64,000 nt of DNA from Croceicoccus gelatinilyticus. GTDB taxonomy: Bacteria > Pseudomonadota > Alphaproteobacteria > Sphingomonadales > Sphingomonadaceae. The stretch lies in the NCBI RefSeq assembly GCF_018398395.1, contig NZ_JAHCBF010000007.1:142301-206300 (forward strand). The letters are read 5' to 3'. Shown here piece by piece: positions 46,624-55,496 of this stretch. Both the position numbers and the translations under genes were made by a program. The notes under the pieces are model-generated. The model had not been told where the DNA came from. It made no database searches and saw only the letters and a program-made list of their open reading frames with translations. Positions within the stretch are counted from its first letter, which is position 1, and the number at the start of each line of letters is the position of its first letter.

Positions 46624-47529
46624 ATGGCGAGAGAAACCTTTACGATTGAGGGCGCAGGCGCGATTTCTCTTACAGCCGAGGCTGAGGGGGATGCCTACGC
46701 TAAACCCGTCCTTCTTGCGCACGGCGGCGGGCAGACACGGCGCGCGTGGAGAAGGGTGGTCAGCGAGCTGGCTCAAGCCGGCTTTCGCGCAATCGCCCTC
46801 GACATGCGCGGTCACGGAGACAGCGATTGGTCGCTATGCGGAGCTTATGAAATGCGCGACTTCGCGGCGGATCTGGTCGCTGCAGCGTCGCGCCTGGACC
46901 AGAAGCCAGCGCTGGTTGGCGCTTCACTGGGCGGGCTCGCTGGACTGATTGCCGCAGGGGAGCTTGCTCCAGGTAGCTTTGCTTCACTCACATTGGTCGA
47001 CATTGCCCCGCGCATGGAGCCCAGCGGTGTGATGCGCGTGGTTGGTTTCATGGAAGAGCATGTCGATAGCGGCTTCGCCTCACCAGAGGAGGCGGCCGAC
47101 GTGATCGCTCGCTACATACCGCATCGTCCCAAGCGGGGCGCGAGCGATGGTCTGAAAAACTATCTGCGGCAGAAGTCGGATGGGCGCTTCTATTGGCACT
47201 GGGACCCGGTGTTTATCCGTAATATAATGTCAGCCAGACAAGGCGACCCAGACAGCCAAGAACGTCAATCGGCAATGCTGAGCCAAGCTGCGGCGAATCT
47301 CACGCTTCCGCTTCACCTCATCCGAGGCGGCTCTAGCGATCTTGTTTCCGAAGAGGCCGTTTTGCATCTGCGACAACTCGCCCCCCATGCAGAATACACC
47401 GATATTGCCGATGCCACGCACATGGTCGTGGGCGATGCGAACGATGCCTTCTCCGCCGCTATCGTCGATTTCCTACGAACCCATCACTCTTGCGATACGG
47501 CTCAACCACAGGGGACGAGGGAGCTATGA
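46624..47529 (+). CDS. alpha/beta hydrolase
   Basis: 301 residues with the alpha/beta fold: oxyanion region LLAHGGGQTRRAW, DMRGHGDSDWS, the nucleophile elbow GASLGG (Ser near 100), and a late His in DATHMVVGD. It resembles esterases or epoxide-hydrolase-like peroxidases. GGAG touches the ATG at 46624 with no spacer, so the TTG at 46585 remains possible. Its stop overlaps the thioesterase start, so the two are translationally coupled. The 234 bases before it show no clear promoter. Confidence 0.82.
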   Translation: MARETFTIEGAGAISLTAEAEGDAYAKPVLLAHGGGQTRRAWRRVVSELAQAGFRAIALDMRGHGDSDWSLCGAYEMRDFAADLVAAASRLDQKPALVGASLGGLAGLIAAGELAPGSFASLTLVDIAPRMEPSGVMRVVGFMEEHVDSGFASPEEAADVIARYIPHRPKRGASDGLKNYLRQKSDGRFYWHWDPVFIRNIMSARQGDPDSQERQSAMLSQAAANLTLPLHLIRGGSSDLVSEEAVLHLRQLAPHAEYTDIADATHMVVGDANDAFSAAIVDFLRTHHSCDTAQPQGTREL

Positions 47530-48020
47530 TCGATCGAGAGCGCTTGCAGGAAATGCTGAATATCGCGCCGTTTCATCGATGGCTTGGGCTGGAGATTGCA
47601 ACATGCTCCGACCAGGGAATCGCGATCACCATGCCATGGCGCGAAGAGATCGTGTCGAACCCTATGATTGGGTCGGCGCATGGAGGGATCCTGGCTTCAC
47701 TGGTCGACCTCACCGGGCTTTATACTCTGCTTGCCGGGGGCGTCGCGGCGAGAGCGACGGCCGATCTGCATGTCGATTACCACCGTCCTGCAACCTCAGG
47801 ACCTCTCACTGCTCACGGACAGATCGTGAAGATCGGGCGACAGATTTCGGTGGCGGAAACCCGGGTTCTCGAGCCCGACGACAAGTTGGTCGCCAGCGGC
47901 AGGGGCGCCTACTTCTCGTCAACCGGATCACTTGATCAGCGCGGCGGGACTATTGATCTCGAACAGGCTCTTGCCACCCAAGGCCCAGCGACTTCTGCAG
48001 CGCGATCCACGCCAGCGTAA
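47526..48020 (+). CDS. PaaI-family hotdog thioesterase
   Basis: 164 residues with the hotdog fold signature SAHGGILASLVDLTG and DLHVDYHRPAT, as in PaaI-type acyl-CoA thioesterases. The start overlaps the hydrolase stop (ATGA) and has GAGGGAG upstream. The last 71 bases overlap the convergent nodT-like gene. Together with the hydrolase it suggests ester or thioester breakdown; the substrate is unknown. Confidence 0.88.
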   Translation: MIDRERLQEMLNIAPFHRWLGLEIATCSDQGIAITMPWREEIVSNPMIGSAHGGILASLVDLTGLYTLLAGGVAARATADLHVDYHRPATSGPLTAHGQIVKIGRQISVAETRVLEPDDKLVASGRGAYFSSTGSLDQRGGTIDLEQALATQGPATSAARSTPA

Positions 48021-49410
48021 GGGCACCTTTTGCCCGGACGAGGTCTGCTGAGGCCTGCTGCTGTTCTCGCAGGGCCCGGTTGAGGTCAGCCTTCGAGATC
48101 GCTCCTGCGGCAAAACGTTGGCGGTTCAGGTCCGCCGCGCCGTCAGCCTGCTTCTTGATTTGCATACTGGCAGCGAGCGCCACACGCTGCTGGCCGAAGC
48201 GAGCCAAGGCACGTTCGGCGTCTTGCAGTGCCAGAAGCACCGTCTGCTGGTAATTGGCGACTGCTTCGTTGCGCGCCGCCCCGGCTTGGTCGATCGCAGC
48301 GTCTACCCTGCCGAAATCCAGAAAATTCCACTGGAGGCGTGGGATCGCGAGTGCGGAGAAATCGCCGACATCGACAACGTCGTCCAACGAGGATCCGCCG
48401 AGGCCCAGGATCCCCGTGAAGGACAATTTCGGGAACCGCGCCGCCTCGGCCACCCCGATCCGCGCCGTCGACGCGGCAAGAGACCGTTCGGCCGCCCTTA
48501 TGTCAGGCCGACGCGCCACCAGGCTTGCCGGATCGCCGATCGCGACCTGCTCTGGCGGCATGGGAATGGAATGCGCAGTCGTGAGCGCTGCATCAACTGA
48601 TCCCGGCACCTGTCCGGTCAGTATAGCGAGTGCATCAGACAGGACTGCGATATCCGCTTCAGCTTCGGCAAGTTGTGACTTGAGCATCTCCAGTTCGGCA
48701 TTCGCGGTGCCTACCGGGAAAAGCGGCAATGCACCGTGCTGATAGCGTTGGTATGTCAGCGCCAGGATCTCTTCCTGCAACGAAATCTGCGCCTCAAATT
48801 GCTCTGCGCGGAATTGGGCCTCCCGCAAATTGACGTAGGTGCTGGCCACTTGGGCAGTCAACTGGACCTTTGCGTCCTCTGCATTGGCCACGGTTGCAGC
48901 AGCTTGGGCATTGCTGGCTTCAATGCGCCTGCGCGAGCCACCGGCGAACTCCAGCTCCCAGTTGGCGTTAAGGCCCACATTGAAAAAGCTGAGCGAGTCA
49001 TCGGTTTCTGCGTCGGAATTGGTTTGCTCTGACGGGGGGGGCGCCCCGCCTTGAATGTCGAGACCACGAAGCCGGCCCTGCACGGTGGTGGCCTGTGCCC
49101 CAAGCGATGGCATTCGACCCGCACGGTCTTGCCTGATGGATGCCCGTGCCTGGGCAATGCGCGCCTGCGCTGCGGCGAGCGAAGGGTTGCCGGACAGCGC
49201 AGCCTCCACCAGCCGCGTCAACTCGGGATCGCCGAGCAGCAGCCACCATTGAGCGACAACCGGATCAGATGCGCTCACATCACTGCCAGCGCGCACAAAG
49301 CGAGTGCCCGTGTCTGCTGACACAACTTCCGGGGGGCCTGCATAATCGGGCCCAGCCGTGCATCCAGCTAGCAAGGCGATAGTGATAATCGGAGGTAGCA
49401 AGTGGCGCAT
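47950..49410 (-). CDS. NodT-family outer-membrane lipoprotein of a drug efflux pump
   Basis: 486 residues with a lipobox (LLAGC) and two outer-membrane efflux repeats (NPSLAAAQARIAQARASIRQ and RPDIRAAERSLAASTARIGV). It is the outer duct for the EmrAB pump genes immediately upstream. The ATG at 49410 gives a proper signal peptide (MRHLLPPIITIALLAGC); the ORF start at 49443 would overlap emrB. The 3' end overlaps the thioesterase gene on the other strand. Confidence 0.92.
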   Translation of the reverse strand: MRHLLPPIITIALLAGCTAGPDYAGPPEVVSADTGTRFVRAGSDVSASDPVVAQWWLLLGDPELTRLVEAALSGNPSLAAAQARIAQARASIRQDRAGRMPSLGAQATTVQGRLRGLDIQGGAPPPSEQTNSDAETDDSLSFFNVGLNANWELEFAGGSRRRIEASNAQAAATVANAEDAKVQLTAQVASTYVNLREAQFRAEQFEAQISLQEEILALTYQRYQHGALPLFPVGTANAELEMLKSQLAEAEADIAVLSDALAILTGQVPGSVDAALTTAHSIPMPPEQVAIGDPASLVARRPDIRAAERSLAASTARIGVAEAARFPKLSFTGILGLGGSSLDDVVDVGDFSALAIPRLQWNFLDFGRVDAAIDQAGAARNEAVANYQQTVLLALQDAERALARFGQQRVALAASMQIKKQADGAADLNRQRFAAGAISKADLNRALREQQQASADLVRAKGALTLAWIALQKSLGLGWQEPVRDQ

Positions 49411-49420
49411 AATCTCGGGC

Positions 49421-50992
49421 TCAGTGCATCGAAAGGGAGACATTTTCCGGAAGCGGCTTGAGGAACAGAATAAGCGGGACTGTCGCGAGTGTGAGAAGTC
49501 CCATCACCAGAAAGACATCATTGTAGGTCATGATGAACGCTTCGCGCTGGAGAGTGCCGCCGAGTGCCGCCATCGCTCGTTCCATATCGCCCAAGCTTCG
49601 CGCCAGTCCGTCGAGATAGGTCTGCAGCGAAACGCTGTTCGCATTCAGCGTTTCTTCCATGCGCCTCGTATGGTGCCAAATTCGCTGGTCCTGGAACGAA
49701 GCGAGGGCCGAGAGGGCGAATGATCCGCCAAGATTGCGGGCCGCGTTGAAAATGCCCGAGGCATCGCCCGCGTCTTCCTTGGCCACCGACGCAACCGTTG
49801 CCTGATTCAGGAACATCATCGCAAGTATCATTCCGGCCCCGCGGATAAGCTGACTTTCAGTGAAGACAGCGCCGCCGGATTCGGCGGTCAGACTCGTGCT
49901 GACAAAGCAGCTGATCGCCATCAGCAGCATTCCGGTGCCGACGGCAATGCGGATGTCCACCTTGCGGATCATCAGGGGCAGAACCGGCATCAGGAGAAAG
50001 GCCGGGACACCCATCCAGAAGATGACCAGTCCCGTCTGAAAAGCATTATAGTCAGAGATGATCGCCAGAAACTGCGGAATGACATAGGTCGAACCATACA
50101 TCACCATGCCCAGGGCGAGCGCCATGATCGCGACGCTGGCGAACTGTCGATTGAACAGGAGCTGCAACTTCAAGACTGGCTTGCGTGCCTTCACCTGTCC
50201 GTAAATCAAACAGGCAAAGCCGATAATGGTCACCACCGTTAGCCAGCGAATGAGTGAGGACTCGAACCATTCCTCACGGTGCCCTTCCTCGAGTACAACA
50301 GTCAGACCGCCCAGTCCGAGGATCAGCCCGAGAATGCCAGCCCAATCGGCGTCCGTGAGATATTCCCACTTGGGCTTCTCGTGAGGCAGCCCGATAAACA
50401 GCAAGAGCAGCAGGATTGCGCAGACTGGCACATTGACGAAAAAGGCATAGTGCCAGCTCAGGTTCTCGGTCAGCCAGCCGCCGATCAATGGCCCCATCAC
50501 GGGGCCAAGAACCACAGTCATGCCGAACAGGGCCATTCCGATTGGCTGTTGGTGCGGCGGTAATCGTTTAGCCACAATAGTCATTGCGGTCGGAATGAGG
50601 ACTCCGCCCGTGAATCCCTGACCCGTTCGGCCGATGATCATGGTCGTAAGGTCGGTTGCAATCCCGCATAGCACCGAAAATGCGGTGAACGCGCTAACCG
50701 CGATGATGAGGAGGGTTCGCAGACCGAACAGCCGTTCGAGCCAAGCGCTCAGCGGAATGACGACGATTTCAGCAACGAGAAATGACGTAGCAATCCAGGT
50801 GCCTTCGGCGCCTGTGGCACCGATCTCGCCCTGAATGACGGGGAGTGCGGAATTGACGATTGATATGTCCAGCGTCGCGAGCATGGCGCCAAGCGCGCCC
50901 GCGGCCACAGCGACCCAGGCAGTCACGTCTGCGTTCTTTCGGCCCCCGGCCGGCCCGATCGAAGTGTCCTGCGCTGCCAGTATCTCGGTCAT
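49421..50992 (-). CDS. emrB: EmrB/QacA-type DHA2 major facilitator drug exporter
   Basis: 523 residues with 14 membrane segments, motif GRTGQGFTGGVLIPTAM and the motif C region VLGPVMGPLIGGWL of drug:proton antiporters. It is the inner-membrane engine of a tripartite pump with EmrA and the NodT-like duct. Its ATG overlaps the TGA that closes the frameshift-corrected emrA, which supports that restored frame. Substrates in the family are hydrophobic toxins. Confidence 0.94.
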   Translation of the reverse strand: MTEILAAQDTSIGPAGGRKNADVTAWVAVAAGALGAMLATLDISIVNSALPVIQGEIGATGAEGTWIATSFLVAEIVVIPLSAWLERLFGLRTLLIIAVSAFTAFSVLCGIATDLTTMIIGRTGQGFTGGVLIPTAMTIVAKRLPPHQQPIGMALFGMTVVLGPVMGPLIGGWLTENLSWHYAFFVNVPVCAILLLLLFIGLPHEKPKWEYLTDADWAGILGLILGLGGLTVVLEEGHREEWFESSLIRWLTVVTIIGFACLIYGQVKARKPVLKLQLLFNRQFASVAIMALALGMVMYGSTYVIPQFLAIISDYNAFQTGLVIFWMGVPAFLLMPVLPLMIRKVDIRIAVGTGMLLMAISCFVSTSLTAESGGAVFTESQLIRGAGMILAMMFLNQATVASVAKEDAGDASGIFNAARNLGGSFALSALASFQDQRIWHHTRRMEETLNANSVSLQTYLDGLARSLGDMERAMAALGGTLQREAFIMTYNDVFLVMGLLTLATVPLILFLKPLPENVSLSMH

Positions 50993-52117
50993 TGAGTCCG
51001 ACTCGAGATCTCTTCCAATTCGCCGGCAGCATTCCGGGTGTCGACCGTAGCCACTACCGACATGCCGGGAACGAGCAGACGCCGCACTTCAGGGGGAGCA
51101 TCGATACCGATGCGGACGGGTATCCGTTGAACGATCTTGGTAAAGTTGCCGGTGGCATTTTCGGGGGGGGAGGATGGAAAATTCCGCGCCCGTTCCCGGC
51201 GATATGCTGACCACTCGCCCCGCGATCTCAAGGTCGGGTAGGGCGTCAACTTCGAGCCTGACGCTTTGGCCGGCCCGGATCAGGCCGACCTGCGTTTCCT
51301 TGAAGTTTGCCGTCACGTAGATCGCCCTCACCGGAACCACCGTCATCAAACGTTGACCCGGTTGCACGAACTGGCCCACCCTCACCGAGAGATCGCCGAC
51401 GCGGCCGGCCTTGCTGGCGCGCAGCAAGGTCGATTCAACCGTAAGGTCGGCTGTTTCCAGCTGAGCGCGAGCAGCGTCCGCCTGCGCCTGGGTCTGGTTG
51501 ATCTGCTCGAACAGGGTCCCTCGGCGCGCGGTCGCGGCAGCCACCGCTGCCTGCGCGGCGACGAGTTCGGCCCGCGCTTGCCGCGCCTGCGCCTCATACT
51601 GGTCTAGCTTTTCCCGCGGTTCGGCTCCTGTCGCGGCAAGGGGCCGATATCGCGCCACCTGGTCGTTCGCGAGGTCCAGTGCTGCGCGCGCGGCGGCGAG
51701 TTGGCCCCGCGCCTGGCGAATGGCTGCATCCTGTTCGGCTACCTGAGAACGGATTGTGTCGGCACCGGCCAGGGTCGCAGCGATCTGTGCGCGCGCCTGT
51801 TGCGCTTGCGCCTGATAATCCCGCAGATCCAGTTGTACGAGGGCTCCGCCGCGAGCAACCTGCTCGTTCTCCCCCACGAAGACCTCTTCGACGTATCCCG
51901 CTACCTTGGAAGAGATAACGACGCTGTCGGCAGCGACATAGGCGTTATCGGTCGTCTGCATGTACTGTCCGTAGGTTACGTGCCGGTAGTACCACCAGAT
52001 CCCGCCAAGCAGCACGGCAAGACCAACGATGATTAGCACGATGCGCAAGCCACGCCGCGATTGCGGTTTCGTTGGGGTTGTGCCCTCCTGCTCCGGTTGG
52101 TTGGAGTTATCGGTCAT
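50989..52117 (-). pseudogene. emrA: emrA-type adaptor, interrupted by a one-base frameshift in a C8 tract
   Basis: HlyD/EmrA-family periplasmic adaptor. Residues 1-317 are normal: a membrane anchor (LRIVLIIVGLAVLLGGIWWY), lipoyl halves and a long coiled coil, up to SISPGTGAEFSILPP. The frame then shifts at a run of eight C (eight G on the plus strand, 51163-51170) and stops early at 51089. Dropping one base restores ENATGNFTKIVQRIPV, GMSVVATVDTR and a stop at 50989 that overlaps the emrB start. So the gene is intact except for one base: sequencing error, slippage or recent mutation. Confidence 0.88.
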
Positions 52118-52242
52118 CTGACTCTTTCGGCAGCCTCAGTAAAAGGTGAACGCGTCTCGCGCCCTATGAGCCGTGAGTCAGATAGTAAAGGCATTTAGCA
52201 GTTTGCATTTGGGCATCCGAGGCTATCCGACTACACAGCGCT

Positions 52243-52734
52243 ATGGATGAAAAACCAGATACCATGTCACGGTCTCAGCGTCGGCAGAAGTTCATCACCG
52301 ATGATGACCGCATTCTCTATCTTATGGACGAGATCAGTCGCGGCGCGCGCAGAGTGTACGATGCGAGGGTCGCCAGGATCGGTCTCAATCAGACACAGTG
52401 GAGGATCATCGGACAACTTCTTCGCGATCCTGCCCTTACGCAGGCTGAAATCGCCAAGAAACTGGAACTGGAATCGGCGACCATCGGCCAGGCGGTTGCA
52501 GGTCTTTGCGCACGCGGGCTGATGAAAAGGCTTCGAGCTGAGACGGATCGGCGAGCGTGGCAGCTCATCCTCACGGAGCAGCTTGACGATCTGCTGCCCG
52601 AACTGAGAGGCTCCGCGGATAGGCTTCATGGTCTGCTTTGGCGCGACATTGCCGCCGACGAGAAGCAAACGTTGCAGCAGACTCTTGAAAGGGTATCGGA
52701 AAATCTGGACCAACTCCGGGCCGAGGCTGAGTAA
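52243..52734 (+). CDS. MarR-family transcriptional regulator
   Basis: 163 residues with the MarR winged helix (LTQAEIAKKLELESATIGQA, then LMKRLRAETDRRAWQLILT). It is divergent from emrAB-nodT, the classic layout for a repressor of a drug pump that is released by the pump's substrates. The 125-base spacer must hold both promoters. The UbiB-family gene follows 4 bases after its stop. Confidence 0.9.
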   Translation: MDEKPDTMSRSQRRQKFITDDDRILYLMDEISRGARRVYDARVARIGLNQTQWRIIGQLLRDPALTQAEIAKKLELESATIGQAVAGLCARGLMKRLRAETDRRAWQLILTEQLDDLLPELRGSADRLHGLLWRDIAADEKQTLQQTLERVSENLDQLRAEAE

Positions 52735-52738
52735 AATC

Positions 52739-54325
52739 ATGGCATCGCCCCCGGAAAAGCCTATCAGCAGCATCGCTCGCGCCGCGGAGATCGGCCAAAT
52801 CCTAATGAGGCACGGCGCGAAGAATCTCGCCGGAGCCCTCGGATTTATTCCCTCTTCGAGCAATGTCATCGATCCTCGCGAATTTCATCCGGCTGCAGTT
52901 GTGGCGTTCCTCCGTGACATCGGGCCAGTCGGCATAAAGCTGGGGCAACTCCTCGCCACCCGAAGCGATCTGTTTACCGAACACTGGATCACGGCATTCT
53001 CAACCCTGCACGATCAGGTGTCGTCAGTGCCCTTCGCAGATATCGAGCCCGTACTTGCTTCAAGCTGGGGTGAGGACTGGCGGAGCGACTTTGCGCAGTT
53101 CGACGAAAAGCCTTTGGCCTCTGCCTCCATAGCGCAAACCTATTCCGCCAGACTGCGGGACGGAAGCGAGGTCATCGTGAAGGTTCGGCGGCCAGGCACT
53201 GCCGCTCGGATGGAGGCTGATGTGCGCCTCCTTATACGCCTTGCCGGGATCGTGGAAGCACGGTCGCCGGACATCGCGCGTTACCGGCCAGTCGAGTTTC
53301 TGCGGACCTTCGGCCGCAATCTTGCCTGGGAGATGGACCTCGCTGCGGAATCCCGAGCCTGCGAGCGGATCGGCGCATATCTCGATACCATCGGCGTCAG
53401 GTCCCCGGCCATCCATTGGGAACTGACCGGGCTGCGGGTGAACGTTCAGGAACGCCTGTACGGCAGGCCCGCGTCTTCGCTGGGCAGCCCATCGGGCGAC
53501 CCGCGGGTGGCGGCTTTCGCTAAAAGCTATGCCAACGCTGTCCTGCGGATGATCATCCTGAACGGCGAATTTCACGGCGACCCCCATCCCGGTAACGTCT
53601 TCATGATCGGCGAGCAGGATGTCGGCTTCATCGACTTTGGATCGGTCGGGACGCTCACCAAGGCCAGGCGCGACGAGATCGTCCGCCTCGTCCTTGCGAT
53701 CGCTGGTGAGGAAACCAGCGATGTCGCGAATGTCCTGCTCGCATGGGCGGGGGAGCCGAAGGTGGATCGCGATGCGCTCGCGGTGGATCTGGATCAGTTG
53801 ATCGGAGAGTTCAGGGGGACCGTGCTATCTGGCATCGAGTTCTCGCAGATTTTTTCCCGCGCTTTCGACCTGTTGCGGGATTATCGACTGGTTCTGCCAC
53901 CTGATCTGGCCATTCTTCTGCGTACCTTGTTGACTGCAGAGGGCTTCGTCCGATCGCTGGCACCGGACTACAACATCGCCGAAGAGACCCGGCCGATCAT
54001 CACGGAGCTTCTCGCCGAGCGGTTCTCGCTCGGCAGCGCTCGGTCGGGTTTGAAGAGACTTCGCGGTCAGCTGCTGGGTTTGTCGGCGTCCTTGCCCGAC
54101 ATACTTGCCACTGCGAACTCGATCGCAAAGTCAGGATATGTGCCGGTTCAGCTCGATCCGCTCAGTATCGAGCAGCTCGCTGGACTTCGCAATGAGCGTC
54201 AGTCCTTGAAAGGCCCTCTAGCTGCCGCATTGATCATAGCTAGCGCGTTGCTTGTCGATCAATCCTGGCTTCTGGCTGGCGGCGCGCTTGTGATTGCTGG
54301 GGTGGTGCTCATCCGAAAGTCATAA
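52739..54325 (+). CDS. ABC1/UbiB (AarF) family atypical kinase
   Basis: 528 residues. Family motifs are the KxGQ block GIKLGQLLATR, the Ala-rich nucleotide loop ASASIAQ, the catalytic HGDPHPGN and the metal-binding FIDFGS, with two membrane helices at the C-terminus. Members support ubiquinone synthesis or lipid handling. The ATG at 52739 lies 4 bases after the marR stop, so it may share that promoter. As a cargo copy its target is uncertain. Confidence 0.9.
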   Translation: MASPPEKPISSIARAAEIGQILMRHGAKNLAGALGFIPSSSNVIDPREFHPAAVVAFLRDIGPVGIKLGQLLATRSDLFTEHWITAFSTLHDQVSSVPFADIEPVLASSWGEDWRSDFAQFDEKPLASASIAQTYSARLRDGSEVIVKVRRPGTAARMEADVRLLIRLAGIVEARSPDIARYRPVEFLRTFGRNLAWEMDLAAESRACERIGAYLDTIGVRSPAIHWELTGLRVNVQERLYGRPASSLGSPSGDPRVAAFAKSYANAVLRMIILNGEFHGDPHPGNVFMIGEQDVGFIDFGSVGTLTKARRDEIVRLVLAIAGEETSDVANVLLAWAGEPKVDRDALAVDLDQLIGEFRGTVLSGIEFSQIFSRAFDLLRDYRLVLPPDLAILLRTLLTAEGFVRSLAPDYNIAEETRPIITELLAERFSLGSARSGLKRLRGQLLGLSASLPDILATANSIAKSGYVPVQLDPLSIEQLAGLRNERQSLKGPLAAALIIASALLVDQSWLLAGGALVIAGVVLIRKS

Positions 54326-54738
54326 TGAAGGAGCAACTTAATTCGTGCACGGTCACGATACGGCAAAGCCGAACTTAACGAGGATTTCATGCGCCTCACT
54401 TCAGCGACCAAGACGCATCGCGAAGAAAATTTTTCGACCTATTGCGATTGAAGGCTTATTTTCCCTCAATCAGACGAAACTTTGGAACGGCAGCTTTCAA
54501 GCGTGTCCTGGCCTGACTTTATGGCCGCTATTGGGGCGCATAGCTGCCATCGACGCTAGTCTGAACCAACGGCAGCTTTTGGGCGAAAATCGTGACTACT
54601 CGAATGACCGGGATTAGGGCGCATTGCCGCCGTTGGCCTTCCTGACTGAATGGCAGATCTCTGGGCGAAAGCTCTGTCATCGAAAGAGCGGGAAAAGGCT
54701 CTTTGAAGTGACGACGGCTCACGCTTTATGCGCGGCAA

Positions 54739-54796
54739 ACACTACCCATGATATGCAATGGCCTATCATGGGTAGTGTATATATGCCATTGCATAT
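54739..54796. repeat. nested inverted repeats able to form two alternative hairpins
   Basis: Arms 54739-54753 and 54764-54778 pair perfectly over 15 bases with a 10-base loop. A second 12-base pair joins 54751-54762 (the loop of the first) with 54785-54796. The two share bases, so only one can form fully at a time. Confidence 0.8.
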
Positions 54797-54823
54797 CTCT
54801 ATTGCCTTTCTCAACGATCATGG

Positions 54824-54870
54824 TATATGCTAAAACATATAGACGTAGGCCAGCATATGTAGAAACATAT
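54824..54870 (+). promoter_or_regulatory. two dyad operators directly before hipB
   Basis: TATATG-N6-CATATA at 54824-54841 and ATATGT-N4-ACATAT at 54855-54870; the second ends two bases before the hipB ATG. Paired dyads at the module's own promoter are typical for HipB-type autorepression. Confidence 0.65.
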
Positions 54871-54872
54871 TT

Positions 54873-55496
54873 ATGAGCACGACAATCGAGGACATCGCCG
54901 CAAGCATCAAAGCGGCACGGATAGCAAAAGGCTTTACCCAGAAACAGCTGGGTGAACGGGTAGGCTTGCCTCAAAGCCATATCTCCAAAATCGAAGGCGG
55001 GAGTGTAGACCTACAGATTTCCAGCCTCGTCGAAATAGCGCGCGCGCTCGACCTCGAACTGAAGCTAGTGCCTCGAAGGACCGTACCGGCGATCGAAGGC
55101 GTAGTTCGCTCACACCGCGAAAGAAGCGAGGCAAGTCGAGTGCTCGCAACGATTGCCGAAACCAACCGGTTCGCCGAGCGAGTACGGGAGAGCTATCCGA
55201 GCGTCACCGAAGTGACCGAGCTTCAAAGCGCACTTAAGGATATCCAGGCCGTTAATTTCACTCCCGAAACGCTCAAAGCCATCGAGCAGGCCTTGCAGCC
55301 CGTCGCTCATCTGAAAAAGCATCTCCAGGATCTCGGCTGGGCGCTTGAGCAGCAAGAGGGAAGGAAGAAACTCACCCAACAGATCGCAGCATCCACGCGT
55401 GCCCTCCAACACGTCAGAAACTCGCAGGTTCAAGCAATCGGTCAAGACAGTGCCTCAAGACGGCCTGCTTACCGCCTTGGGGACGACGCCACATGA
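54873..55496 (+). CDS. hipB: HipB-type antitoxin with XRE helix-turn-helix
   Basis: 207 residues. The N-terminal XRE domain (KAARIAKGFTQKQLGERVGL, QSHISKIEGGSVDL) is followed by a basic linker and a helical C-terminal extension, making it much longer than E. coli HipB (88 residues). It overlaps hipA by ATGA. It should neutralise HipA and repress the pair from the dyads upstream. The extension might carry the toxin contact or an added sensor. Confidence 0.88.
   Translation: MSTTIEDIAASIKAARIAKGFTQKQLGERVGLPQSHISKIEGGSVDLQISSLVEIARALDLELKLVPRRTVPAIEGVVRSHRERSEASRVLATIAETNRFAERVRESYPSVTEVTELQSALKDIQAVNFTPETLKAIEQALQPVAHLKKHLQDLGWALEQQEGRKKLTQQIAASTRALQHVRNSQVQAIGQDSASRRPAYRLGDDAT

Larger units (their letters stand above)
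54326..54872. other. 547-base non-coding stretch before hipBA
   Basis: No gene is supported. The first 400 bases contain imperfectly repeated blocks with GGCAGCTTTTGGGCGAAAAT- and GGCAGATCTCTGGGCGAAAG-like sequence, resembling dispersed intergenic repeats of sphingomonads. The last 150 bases are AT-rich with nested inverted repeats and a pair of dyads facing hipB. Confidence 0.5.
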
